Below, piece by piece: positions 47,149-55,712 of a stretch of DNA of 64,000 nucleotides. Each line of letters starts with the position of its first letter. Position 1 is the first letter of the stretch. The stretch covers positions 97,666 to 161,665 of the forward strand of contig NZ_BDUC01000003.1 in assembly GCF_002218085.1 (NCBI RefSeq), read 5' to 3'. A model generated the notes under the pieces. It was not told the DNA's origin. It did no database searches and worked only from the letters and a program-made list of their open reading frames with translations. The stretch comes from Tolypothrix sp. NIES-4075 (GTDB lineage Bacteria > Cyanobacteriota > Cyanobacteriia > Cyanobacteriales > Nostocaceae). Made by a program: the position numbers and the translations under genes.

Positions 47149-47261
47149 GGGGCTTTTTTAAGAGGGGGAAAGGGGAGGCAGTGCGGTCTTCTCCCACTCG
47201 TGAGAGGCGCTCCGCCAAGGGGTTCACCTGCGTGGAGCACCTGCCTATGATTGGGGAAAGG
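47149..47261. repeat. ~115-bp direct repeat, copy 2
   Basis: Second copy of the segment at 45387-45506, in the same orientation, between the 86-aa gene and leuB. The rest of 47030-47382 is G-rich simple repeat with no gene. Confidence 0.85.
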
Positions 47262-47382
47262 GGGTGGAGTCATTTAAAATCAGTCGAAGAGAAGTTAAAA
47301 TATTTCAACATTTTCCCTTTCCCCTTTAACCTTTTCCCCTCCTCAAATTACCAATTCACGATTACCGATTACCAATTCCCCA

Positions 47383-48477
47383 TTACCCATTCCCTGATTC
47401 CAATGCTTGAATGAGTGTCTCGCCCATAGAGCGACAACCTAAAAGATTCATTCCCGGAGACATTATATCTCCAGTGCGATCGCCTTTTTCTAAAACTTGC
47501 GATACTGCTTTTTCGATTTTGTCTGCGGCTGCACTTTGATTTAAGCCGTAGCGTAACATCATTGCTGCACTCAAAACCTGCGCTAGGGGATTTGCTTTAT
47601 CTTGTCCGGCAATATCTGGTGCGGAACCGTGTACAGGTTCAAACACTCCGGGACCGGAAGCGCCTAAACTCGCAGATGGTAGCATACCGATACTACCAGT
47701 TAACATCGCCGCTGCATCTGAGAGAATATCGCCGAATAAGTTGCCCGTAACGATAGTATCAAATTGCTTGGGAGCGCGGACTAATTGCATCGCGGCTGCA
47801 TCGACATACATGTGAGATAGTTCGATGTCAGAGTATTCTTGAGAAAGTGAAGTAATGCGATCGCGCCATAACTGCGATACTTCTAATACATTCGACTTAT
47901 CCACCGAACATAGTTTACCCCCACGTTTTCGCGCTGCTTCAAAAGCGACTCTGCCGATGCGTTCAATTTCCGATTCGCTGTAAACCATCGTATTTACACC
48001 GCGCTTCTCACCAGTTTCTGTCTCAAAAATTCCCTTCGGTTTCCCAAAGTAAATTCCGCCTGTGAGTTCGCGCACCACCATAATATCTACGCCTTCCACA
48101 ACTTCTTTTTTCAACGTAGAGGCGTCAATTAACTGCGGTATAATCTTCGCAGGGCGCAAATTGGCAAAAAGCCCCAAACCCGCACGCAGTCCGAGTAAAC
48201 CGGCTTCTGGGCGTAAATGAGAAGGCAAAGAATCCCACTTGTAACCACCAACAGCGGCGAGTAAGACAGCATCACTATTGCGACACATTTCTAGAGTATC
48301 AGCGGGCAGAGGTTCGCCTGTAGCGTCAATTGCTGCACCACCCATGAGGGCTTGTTGAAATTCAAACTGTAAATCAAATTGCTTCCCGACGACTTTTAGC
48401 ACGTCTACCGCAACGTTCATGATTTCGGGTCCAATGCCATCGCCGGGAAGTAAAGTAATGCGGTAGTTCTGAGTCAT
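47383..48477 (-). CDS. leuB: 3-isopropylmalate dehydrogenase
   Basis: 364 residues, full length. Family motifs: TLLPGDGIGPEIMNVAVDVL, GGYKWDSLPSHLRPEAGLLGLRAGLGLFANLRPAKI (substrate arginines), DVMVVRELTGGIYFGKPKG-like segment, the metal aspartates in GNLFGDILSDAAAMLTGSIGMLPSAS, and EPVHGSAPDIAGQDKANP. It oxidises 3-isopropylmalate in leucine synthesis with NAD+ in the cytosol. Confidence 0.97.
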   Translation of the reverse strand: MTQNYRITLLPGDGIGPEIMNVAVDVLKVVGKQFDLQFEFQQALMGGAAIDATGEPLPADTLEMCRNSDAVLLAAVGGYKWDSLPSHLRPEAGLLGLRAGLGLFANLRPAKIIPQLIDASTLKKEVVEGVDIMVVRELTGGIYFGKPKGIFETETGEKRGVNTMVYSESEIERIGRVAFEAARKRGGKLCSVDKSNVLEVSQLWRDRITSLSQEYSDIELSHMYVDAAAMQLVRAPKQFDTIVTGNLFGDILSDAAAMLTGSIGMLPSASLGASGPGVFEPVHGSAPDIAGQDKANPLAQVLSAAMMLRYGLNQSAAADKIEKAVSQVLEKGDRTGDIMSPGMNLLGCRSMGETLIQALESGNG

Positions 48478-48547
48478 AGTTGGTTTTTACTGGGTAGATG
48501 TGCGATCGTAAGCGCAGATTAAATATCATACCTAGCAAAATGTCCCA

Positions 48548-48757
48548 ATGGAGTTTTTAATTTATTTAGATGTGTGTTGCCTCAATCGTCCTTTCGATGA
48601 CCAGACACAAGAACGTATTCGTTTAGAAGTTGAGGCTGTGCTTCGCATTTTAGTCAAATTTCAAATAGGCGATCGGCAGTTGCTAGGAAGCGAAGCCTTT
48701 GATGATGAGCTTGAAAACACCCCTGAAGAAACAAGAAAATGGCAGATGAGGCTTTAG
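48548..48757 (+). pseudogene. Truncated PIN-domain protein, cut by a TnpB element
   Basis: MEFLIYLDVCCLNRPFDDQTQERIRLEVEAVLRILVKFQIGDRQLLGSEAFDDELENTPEETRKWQ is the start of a PIN toxin family common in cyanobacteria (IYLDVCCLNRPFDDQ with the first catalytic Asp). The normal protein is about twice as long. Translation leaves the family and stops at 48757, close to the right end of the IS605-type element at 48770-50040. No clear continuation was found beyond the element. Confidence 0.7.
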
Positions 48758-48787
48758 GCAGCTTTAGCAATAATTGACATCCTCTCG

Positions 48788-48812
48788 CCGCTAACCGCAA
48801 GCGGTATAGCGG
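48788..48812 (-). repeat. Right-end hairpin of the TnpB element
   Basis: CCGCTA (48788-48793) pairs with TAGCGG (48807-48812), and inside it CCGC pairs with GCGG. Sub-terminal hairpins of this kind are recognised by IS200/IS605 transposases. The position 3' of tnpB is also where the omega (guide) RNA of TnpB is encoded. Confidence 0.6.
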
Positions 48813-48825
48813 GAGATTCCAAAGA

Positions 48826-50037
48826 TTACTCTTTGGGTTTCCTCTTTCTACGACCCGACTTACTTGGAGGGATTTCTCCACCCACGCAGAGGTCGATGTC
48901 TCCAGAAGCGATTAACGTTCCTGTGTGCCCCACAGTACGGAGTCCAATCTCAAGTATGTTTAGTGCAGCGTTCCAATCCCGATCTTGCGTATGTCCACAA
49001 TGAGGACATACATGAGTTCTAGTACTCAGGGATTTTTTAACAATCTCACCGCAGTTAGAACAGTTTTGACTCGTATTATAGGGCGCAACGGCAACAGTTG
49101 CCACGCCAAATACTTTGCCAAAATATTCAATCCATTGCCTAAACTGTGTCCATGCGGCATCACTAATCGACTTGGCAAGGTGTCTATTTCTTACCATGTT
49201 TCGTACCTTCAAATCCTCGTAGGCTACCAAGTCTGCCGACTGGACTACGCACCTTGCCAACTTCACGGCAAAGTCTTTACGCTGCCTACTTACTTTGAGG
49301 TGTTTACGAGCGAGTCTATTTCTAAACTTGATTCTGTTCTTGGAACCTTTTTTAGTTTTAGAAAAACGGCGTTGCAAACGCTTCAAAGACTTCTCGCTTT
49401 TACAAAGATGGCGTGGGTTCTCAACCGCATTGCCTTCGCTATCAGTGTAAAAATGGTTGAGTCCTACATCAATCCCAATGGTCTTGCCAGTTGGTTCACG
49501 GTTGGCTATTCGCTCTTGGTCGATACAAAATTGTGCATAGTACCCATCGGCACGACGCACAACCCGCAAGCGCTTGAACTGTCTCAACTGATAAAAATGC
49601 AAGTCACGAGTACCCCAGAGCTTGAAAGTTCCTGCTTTAAATCCATCGCTAAAAGTGATATAGCGACGGTCAGCAGAAAGTTTGTATCCACTGGTTTTGT
49701 ACTCAACGCTCCCGTGAGTTTGTTCTTTTTTGAAGCGTGGATAACCTTTCTTCCCTGGTCTACCTTTCTTGCAATTGTCAAAAAATCTAGCAATTGCACT
49801 CCACGCTCTTTCAGCAGAAGCTTGTCGAGCCATAGAGTTAAGCTTATTAACCCAAGGGAAGTTCTCATCAGCAGCGAGTACAGCACAATAAGCACTCAAA
49901 TCGTACCTGTCAATATCCAGGTTATCCATCCAGTATCTCAGGCAAGCGTTACGAACAAAACGAGCAGTTCTAATCGCCTCATCCAGCGATTGATATTGCT
50001 CCTTTGTTCCTTCAAGCTTTGCTTCAAATACTAGCAT
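48826..50037 (-). CDS. tnpB: RNA-guided endonuclease TnpB (IS200/IS605 family)
   Basis: 403 residues, apparently intact. RuvC residues: Asp in GIDVGLNHFYTDSEGN, Glu in VAYEDLKVRNM, and Asp in TQDRDWNAALNI. Zinc finger CSNCGEIVKKSLSTRTHVCPHCG. The N-terminal helix-turn-helix region (LDEAIRTARFVRNACLRYW) matches the OrfB_IS605 domain. TnpB nucleases are guided by an RNA from the element's right end and cut at donor sites. No tnpA was found, so the element is non-autonomous for transposition. Confidence 0.93.
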   Translation of the reverse strand: MLVFEAKLEGTKEQYQSLDEAIRTARFVRNACLRYWMDNLDIDRYDLSAYCAVLAADENFPWVNKLNSMARQASAERAWSAIARFFDNCKKGRPGKKGYPRFKKEQTHGSVEYKTSGYKLSADRRYITFSDGFKAGTFKLWGTRDLHFYQLRQFKRLRVVRRADGYYAQFCIDQERIANREPTGKTIGIDVGLNHFYTDSEGNAVENPRHLCKSEKSLKRLQRRFSKTKKGSKNRIKFRNRLARKHLKVSRQRKDFAVKLARCVVQSADLVAYEDLKVRNMVRNRHLAKSISDAAWTQFRQWIEYFGKVFGVATVAVAPYNTSQNCSNCGEIVKKSLSTRTHVCPHCGHTQDRDWNAALNILEIGLRTVGHTGTLIASGDIDLCVGGEIPPSKSGRRKRKPKE

Positions 50038-50946
50038 CTTTACGTCTAACTCATTGACGTAATAATACCACGGATATTGCTAAAAACTCAACTACCCCTC
50101 TCCTTGTCAAACAGTAAAGGTTTGATTCTGTTAAGGGGTGTCTCGTTTTTAGCCAACAATTCATCTCACCGCCAAGTCTTCAACTGTGGCGGGAGCATTC
50201 TTGTTATTTTTAGGTAAAGTAAACATTACCGAACAAATTGAGTCTTGTGGTTTGGAACTTGCCAAACTGGGATGGCGCGATTTATGCAGCAATTCGAGAT
50301 GGGTAGTGGGGACTATACACGAGATAGGGATCAAATCTTGGGAGATCCCAGCATTGAGGAAATCTTTGCTCGAATTGAAAACAGGCGACACAAACAGCAG
50401 GAAAATAGTTGAAATCTAGGGTGGGGATTGTCCACCCTCCACTTGCGCTTATGACTGGTTCCACGCTTTAATGAAGGCTTTTACTGAATGTCCGCAAGCA
50501 TTCATCACTGCATTTACCGTACCACAGACCGCCGAGCCGACTAAAGGCACGATTTTTGCTACGTTTAATAAAGTTTTCTCACTTGCTTTGGAGATTAACT
50601 TAATTCCCAAAGCTTTACAAACAGATGACAGCAACTTAAAAACGCTTTGTAATATATCGAAAATTAAAAAAAGTATTTATAGTCATTTGTGCTTGAATTC
50701 GCTGTATGTTTGTTATAAATTCAGTAGACCGAAAAGTTTTCTAGAAGACTTACCAGGTCTTCATTTGAGCGAGAACACGCTATCCGCCGAAATCCTCCCA
50801 GGCTCTGCCTTTTGAACTATAGGATTATGAATGATCTCTTTGGCGATCGCTCTGGTCAGTTCCACAAACGTAGGTTCAAACCCTGATTCTTAGGTTAACT
50901 GACAAAAGTTTTCGGTCTACTGAAATTCACAAATAGGGAAAAATTT
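50038..50946. other. Long intergenic region with gene remnants
   Basis: The left end of the tnpB element is not sharply defined (about 50041-50160). A fragment around 50161-50420 has peptides such as TRDRDQILGDPSIEEIFARIENRRHKQ in one frame, which look like the C-terminus of an unknown protein cut off from its start. The 50720-50924 part is an inverted-repeat element. Confidence 0.45.
50720..50924. mobile_element. Inverted-repeat (MITE-like) element, 205 bp
   Basis: TTCAGTAGACCGAAAA (50720-50735) is exactly complementary to TTTTCGGTCTACTGAA (50909-50924). The interior has no gene. No target duplication is evident, so it could also be the fold of a leader of the mscS-like gene, which starts 22 bp later. 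Confidence 0.5.
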
Positions 50947-51801
50947 ATGGATTTCAATCAGATAGGTTCGGTTGCGATCGCACTGTTAACTCAGTTTGGA
51001 TTAAAGATTATAGGTGCGATTCTTTTGTGGATCGTCGGTCAAAAGTTAATTGACTTTGGTTTGAAGCTGGTGAAACGTGGTTTTAGAACTCAACACGTCG
51101 ATCCGACAATCGTTAACTATCTTGTCAATATCATTTCCGTTACGCTGCGAATTGTCTTAGTTGTAGCACTTCTCGGCTTTTTTGGAATTGAAACAACCTC
51201 GTTTGCAGCACTTCTCGCAGCAGCTGGTATTGCTATTGGTGCAGCATGGGGTGGACTTTTGGCAAACTTTGCAGCGGGTGCTTTTTTAATTGTTTTTCGA
51301 CCCTTTAAAGTTGGTGACTTCATTACTGCTGGAGGTGTCACAGGTACTGTTGTAGAACTAGGAATTTTTGCAACTACTATCAATACACCTGATAACGTGA
51401 TGACAATTGTCGGAAATAACAAAATATCTTCTGATAATATCCAGAATTTTTCTGCTAATGATTACCGTCGCGTTGACTTAGTTGCCCAGTTGCATCATGA
51501 TGTTGGGCATGAGCAAGCGATCGCACTTTTAAAACAGAGAATTAGCCAGATTCCTAATGTTCTGAAAACTCCAGCACCAGATGTAGAAATTCTCAACTTT
51601 AGCTTGGCAGGACCCGTCTTAGCAGTCCGTCCTTATTGCAGTAATGACAACTACTGGCAAGTTTATTTCGACACTAACAAAGCTATACGTGAAGTCTTTG
51701 CTGAGGCAGGGTATCCAGCGCCTGAACAACGTTACGCTTTTAGTAGCTCATCTCAGAATATAGCTGATTCTCTCATGCCATCGCCATCTATCATCACTTG
51801 A
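50947..51801 (+). CDS. MscS family small-conductance mechanosensitive channel
   Basis: 284 residues. Three N-terminal membrane helices: IGSVAIALLTQFGLKIIGAILLWIVGQ, IISVTLRIVLVVALLGFFGIE, and the pore helix LLAAAGIAIGAAWGGLLANFAAGAFLIVFRPF with the alternating Gly/Ala pattern of TM3. The beta domain follows (FKVGDFITAGGVTGTVVELGIFATTINTPDNVMTIVGNNKISSDNIQNFS). It opens on membrane tension to release solutes during hypo-osmotic shock. Confidence 0.94.
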   Translation: MDFNQIGSVAIALLTQFGLKIIGAILLWIVGQKLIDFGLKLVKRGFRTQHVDPTIVNYLVNIISVTLRIVLVVALLGFFGIETTSFAALLAAAGIAIGAAWGGLLANFAAGAFLIVFRPFKVGDFITAGGVTGTVVELGIFATTINTPDNVMTIVGNNKISSDNIQNFSANDYRRVDLVAQLHHDVGHEQAIALLKQRISQIPNVLKTPAPDVEILNFSLAGPVLAVRPYCSNDNYWQVYFDTNKAIREVFAEAGYPAPEQRYAFSSSSQNIADSLMPSPSIIT

Positions 51802-51865
51802 TATTGTGGCAAAAAGCCAAGCTTTAATTTGAAGCGTTGCTGATTAGGTGTATAAATTTTGGTTT

Positions 51866-51891
51866 AGAGACATTGCAGATGCAATGTCTCT
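51866..51891. repeat. Dispersed AGAGACATTGC palindrome
   Basis: AGAGACATTGC (51866-51876) and GCAATGTCTCT (51881-51891), exact 11-bp arms; another member of the AGAGAC hairpin family, after the mscS-like gene. Confidence 0.75.
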
Positions 51892-51943
51892 ACAAAGGTT
51901 TTTAAATCACGCTTAATTAAGCAACGCCCATACAAAAATGGTA

Positions 51944-52275
51944 TCAGTCATCTTGTCCTAAATCTTTATCCAAGATTAGTTCAACATCTCGTGCGCTATG
52001 AATTACCCGGATAATTTCAACGTCCATATCGGAAATACGATAGAAAATGAAATATTTTTTAAATCCCTTTATCGGCTGCTGCCTAACTGAGTGCTAAATT
52101 AGGATTTGAGAATTGGCACAGTTTTCCCATCCCTGGCATATTCCCCAACTGCTTGAATGTTTCCTCTGCTGCTGCAAGAAAACGGCTCAGTTGCATCCAG
52201 GTTATCTTCTGCTATGTAAGTCGCTAATTCTATCAAGTCACGAATGACTTGTGGTCGTTTATTTACCTGACTCAT
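51944..52275 (-). pseudogene. ParE/RelE-type toxin pseudogene
   Basis: Read from ATG 52275: MSQVNKRPQVIRDLIELATYIAEDNLDA, then a frameshift to SRFLAAAEETFKQLGNMPGMGKLCQFSNPNLA, then another to VRQQPIKGFKKYFIFYRISDMDVEIIRVIHSARDVELIL. The pieces add up to a ParE-family toxin (GFKKYFIFYR and VIHSARD are family signatures). Two frameshifts make it non-functional. Confidence 0.75.
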
Positions 52276-52293
52276 CAATCTTGATGTTGCTGT

Positions 52294-52480
52294 TTACGCT
52301 CTTGTGATTCTTTCTCGCACAGCTTGACGAACGTCTTCCCAATCTTGAGTTGTCATCGCTGTTGCAGTTCCAGAATTCAGACCTTCTAATAGCATTGCTT
52401 CGAGTTGTTGATTTTCTTTGCGCTTTTGGTCTTGGCGTACCAAGCGGCAACATTGGTTGAAGAATGTGGTAAATTGTTGC
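52294..52480 (-). pseudogene. ParD-type antitoxin remnant
   Basis: The C-terminal part of a ParD antitoxin is readable: RQDQKRKENQQLEAMLLEGLNSGTATAMTTQDWEDVRQAVRERITRA-stop. The N-terminal ribbon-helix-helix part is missing or scrambled. It directly precedes the toxin pseudogene, as in parDE operons. Confidence 0.65.
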
Positions 52481-52552
52481 CGCTGATTTCCGGTTTTATG
52501 GGATTGGGGTGAGGAAACAAAGACGCGATCGCATTTGTTAACGCATAAAGAA

Positions 52553-52572
52553 AGACGCGATTAATCGCGTCT
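52553..52572. repeat. Perfect 20-bp palindrome AGACGCGATTAATCGCGTCT
   Basis: A perfect 20-bp palindrome, another member of the GACGCGA hairpin family also found at 31866 and inside the MITE at 56764. Confidence 0.85.
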
Positions 52573-52603
52573 CTACAATTCTCCCCATCTCCCCCTCTCC
52601 TCT

Positions 52604-52996
52604 TTACGGACGAGGGGCGTTGAAGGCATCCCAAGCGGCTTTGGCAGCATCACCAAAGCGATCGCCTAATGTTGATACTTCTTTCCACAGCGTCTGCCAG
52701 TTTTTCTCCGCTTCTTCCTGAATTGTCGCCCAAGAACGTTCAATGCGATCGCGCTCAATTACTCTTTCACCTTCTACCGCTTCTCTTGCCCGACGTATCG
52801 CATTTAAATATGTCTCGCGGGTAAGAGTACCTGCTGATTCTGCCTCAGCTTGAGCGCGTCTTTTCAACGCTTCAATTAACTCTTTAGTTTCATGCTTCAA
52901 ATCATCCGTTTCGCCAGCCATTTCTCTTTCTACCATTTCATTGGTTTGCGGGCTGACTTCAACGATTACTTCAATATTCTTGTTTGCATCCGACAT
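52604..52996 (-). CDS. Helical hypothetical protein (130 aa)
   Basis: Almost wholly helical and highly charged: MSDANKNIEVIVEVSPQTNEMVEREMAGETDDLKHETKELIEALKRRAQAEAESAGTLTRETYLNAIRRAREAVEGERVIERDRIERSWATIQEEAEKNWQTLWKEVSTLGDRFGDAAKAAWDAFNAPRP. The C-terminal third (WQTLWKEVSTLGDRFGDAAKAAWDAF) is amphipathic and could bind membranes or phasin-like surfaces. An AAGGAG-like site precedes the start. No family recognised. Confidence 0.7.
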   Translation of the reverse strand: MSDANKNIEVIVEVSPQTNEMVEREMAGETDDLKHETKELIEALKRRAQAEAESAGTLTRETYLNAIRRAREAVEGERVIERDRIERSWATIQEEAEKNWQTLWKEVSTLGDRFGDAAKAAWDAFNAPRP

Positions 52997-53191
52997 GATT
53001 ATATCTCCTTTTCAAAGTTTAAATATTGGCTTGGGGAATTGATATAGCGGTTTTCATTCAGATGCGGTACAACATTATATTGCGAGGTGTAGGGGCACGG
53101 CTAGCCTTTGCCCCTACGGGTGTACCTTATGGAAACGAGAACCGCTATAATTGGGCATTGTGCATAGGGGATTTGTCCCCCTTGTCCCTCA

Positions 53192-54067
53192 TCACACTCT
53201 CTGCAACCTAGGCAATTCTTGCTCTAATTTCAACAATGCTTCAACACGCGCTTCAGTCGAGGGGTGACTTGAAAATAAGCTGCTGAGGAATTGTCCAGAG
53301 AAAGCATTTGTAATTAACAATGGTTCAAAAGCGGGATTTCCTGCCATTGGAATTTGTCGTGCTGTCGCTTCTAAACGTTGCAGCGCACGGGCTAAAGCGC
53401 GGGGATTGCCTGTTAATCTAGCAGAACCAGCATCGGCGGAGAATTCTCGCGTGCGGGATATTGCTAGCTGAATCACGCTAGCTGCTAACGGTGCGAGAAA
53501 TATTGTAAACAGCAATCCTAAAGGATTTGCGCCTCTATTTTCATCTCGCGATCCCGATCCGCCAAACCATAAACTGTAGCTCAACATCTGGGATAAGAAG
53601 GAAATCGCACCGGCAATTGTAGCTGCAACCGCTTGAGTTAAGGTGTCACGATTCGCAACGTGGGTGAGTTCGTGGGCAATAACACCTTCAAGTTCATCCT
53701 CTGGCAATAAGTTTAAAATGCCTTCGGTGACGGCGACTGCGGCATGTTCTGGATCTCGTCCTGTAGCGAAAGCGTTAGCTGCTGCACCAGGAACAATGTA
53801 TATGCTGGGCATGGGAAGATTAGCGCGATCGCTCAATCTCTGCACCATTTGATATAATTCTGGCGCTTGTTGCCGTGATACTGGCTGGGCGCGATAAGCT
53901 GCTAAAGCAATTTTATCTGATTGATACCAGGAAAATAAATTTGTGACTGCGGCTATAACAATACCGACTATTACGCCACTAGTACCGCCAATTATCCAGT
54001 AACTAATCGCAATTAAAAGACCACTTAAGGCAGCTAGTAAAGCTGCCGTTTTCAATTGATTTCTCAT
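53192..54067 (-). CDS. M48 family zinc metalloprotease (HtpX-like)
   Basis: 291 residues. Two N-terminal helices (LKTAALLAALSGLLIAISYWIIGG, VIVGIVIAAVTNLFSWYQS), the zinc motif HELTHVANRD (HExxH) around residue 137, the third ligand Glu in TREFSADAGSARLTG, and two more membrane segments. HtpX is a membrane protease for quality control of membrane proteins. Conserved CVPGAAANAFATGRDP-type segment appears as IVPGAAANAFATGRDPEHAAVAVTEGIL. Confidence 0.94.
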   Translation of the reverse strand: MRNQLKTAALLAALSGLLIAISYWIIGGTSGVIVGIVIAAVTNLFSWYQSDKIALAAYRAQPVSRQQAPELYQMVQRLSDRANLPMPSIYIVPGAAANAFATGRDPEHAAVAVTEGILNLLPEDELEGVIAHELTHVANRDTLTQAVAATIAGAISFLSQMLSYSLWFGGSGSRDENRGANPLGLLFTIFLAPLAASVIQLAISRTREFSADAGSARLTGNPRALARALQRLEATARQIPMAGNPAFEPLLITNAFSGQFLSSLFSSHPSTEARVEALLKLEQELPRLQRV

Positions 54068-54329
54068 ATTTCTGCTTCCTTGAAGTCTGCTGTATTGATT
54101 TTTAAACTTTTCTAGACAACAGCATCACTTAAGTCGTAGTTTGATTGTATCCACCTAAATTCAGGTTTTGGGTGGAGAAAACCTATCACAGAAGTACGGT
54201 TTTCCTACTTATGTTTGCAAATCATCATCTAAATGGACTTAATAATTTATTTAATACATCAGTAATTAAAGACAGCATCTATCTGGGGAATTAATTTTGA
54301 TAATATGATGATTTGATGAGAAACTGAGA

Positions 54330-54722
54330 ATGATACAAGCGGAAATTCGCAATCCAATCGCCATTAGTTTAGGAGCGATCGCCGGCGCTTTAAGTCGATA
54401 TTATCTAACATTATGGTTTAGCGATCGCTTTGGAGTCAGTTTTCCCTATGGAACGTTTTTTATCAACATCAGCGGTTGTTTTGCGATGGGATTCTTCGCC
54501 ACTTTTGCCTTAAATCATGTGACAATCATCTCTCCCGAAGTGCGTTTGTTAGTTGCAACAGGATTTTTAGGTGCTTACACAACTTTCTCAACTTACGGTT
54601 TAGATACAGTTGCTTTATTGCGTAATAACATCTTCACAGCAACTTTCTATTGGGCTGGCAGTGCAATACTAGGAATTATCTGCGTTCAGTTAGGCGTGAT
54701 TTTAGCGAGATTGTGGAGGTAG
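54330..54722 (+). CDS. crcB: Fluoride exporter CrcB/Fluc
   Basis: 130 residues with four helices. The family fold is marked by IAGALSRYYLTLWF, FPYGTFFINISGCFAMGFF (the Asn of the fluoride path) and LVATGFLGAYTTFSTYGLDTVALL (the TTFSTF-type motif). It acts as a dual-topology dimer exporting F-. I looked for a fluoride riboswitch in the 260 bp upstream and did not recognise one. Confidence 0.94.
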   Translation: MIQAEIRNPIAISLGAIAGALSRYYLTLWFSDRFGVSFPYGTFFINISGCFAMGFFATFALNHVTIISPEVRLLVATGFLGAYTTFSTYGLDTVALLRNNIFTATFYWAGSAILGIICVQLGVILARLWR

Positions 54723-54774
54723 AGAAAGGGGGAGTGGGGGAAGCGTGGTGTGGGAGAGGGGGGGAGACTAGATC

Positions 54775-55485
54775 GTGAGTTGGAATATTGACGCAGCCAA
54801 AATTTCTATTATCATCCCGGTTCTGAATGAAGCAGAAAATATCAGACAAGCGATCGCTTCTACTCAACCGAGTACAAATATAGAAGTAATCGTTGTAGAT
54901 GGCGGCTCACAAGATGACACTTATAAAATGGCTGATAATTTAAATGTAACAATTATATCCTCTATTCCCGGTCGCGCAGTGCAAATGAACAAAGGCGCAA
55001 TGTTTGCAAAAGGGGATATTCTGCTGTTTCTTCATGCGGATACACGGTTGCCGTCAGGATTCGATGTGATGATTCGCACAGCAATACAACAAACTGGCAC
55101 AGTCGCTGGTGCTTTTGCCTTGCGAATTGATGCAGAAGTGGCAAGTCTGCGGTTGGTGGAATGGGGAGTGAATATGCGATCGCGTTTTTGGCAAATGCCT
55201 TATGGGGATCAAGGGATTTTTTTAACCAAAGAGACATTTAACAAAATCGGTAAGTTTCCGGAATTGCCCTTCATGGAAGACTTTGAAATCATGCGTCGTT
55301 TAAAACGCATCGGACGCATTACTATAATCCCCGTGCCAGTTATTACCTCAGCACGTCGATGGTTGCAAAAAGGAATTTGCAAAACCACGCTAATTAATCA
55401 AATTGTAATTATTGCTTATTTATTAGGCGTACCACCGCAACGAATTGTTTGCTGGTATCGGCATCAAAAATTTAGGAAGATTTAA
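54775..55485 (+). CDS. Family 2 glycosyltransferase (TIGR04283 type)
   Basis: 236 residues from GTG. The GT-A fold starts IIIPVLNEAENIRQAIAS, with IEVIVVDGGSQDDTYKMA and the metal-binding LFLHADTRLP (DxD-like HAD). The later WQMPYGDQGIFLTKETFNKIGKFPELPFMEDFEIMRRLKRIGR is the TIGR04283-type acceptor region. The single C-terminal helix LINQIVIIAYLLGVPP may touch the membrane. The substrate is unknown. Confidence 0.9.
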   Translation: MSWNIDAAKISIIIPVLNEAENIRQAIASTQPSTNIEVIVVDGGSQDDTYKMADNLNVTIISSIPGRAVQMNKGAMFAKGDILLFLHADTRLPSGFDVMIRTAIQQTGTVAGAFALRIDAEVASLRLVEWGVNMRSRFWQMPYGDQGIFLTKETFNKIGKFPELPFMEDFEIMRRLKRIGRITIIPVPVITSARRWLQKGICKTTLINQIVIIAYLLGVPPQRIVCWYRHQKFRKI

Positions 55486-55712
55486 GCTGGTTTTCACTTA
55501 AAGAGCATATTTTGGAGAGAAATAGTGATTATAAATGATGAATTATTAAATGCAAAATAGGCTGAGTCTCAAAGAATCAACTTTCAAGTTCAAAGGCTCA
55601 ATATTCAGATTTGAAGTATAATATTCAGGATTGTAGTGACATTCGGGTTTGAAGTGACAACCGATTTGTGACAAATTAACGAAAAGCACGAAAGTAGGGG
55701 TCTACCTTTGTA

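Noticed and set aside
48985..50034. A 349-codon plus-strand frame opposite tnpB
   Set aside because: An antisense shadow of the tnpB gene; its peptide has no domain features while tnpB has all catalytic motifs.
54068..54329. Fluoride riboswitch upstream of crcB
   Set aside because: I looked for the conserved pseudoknot motifs and found no match; the leader is A/T-rich with weak structure.
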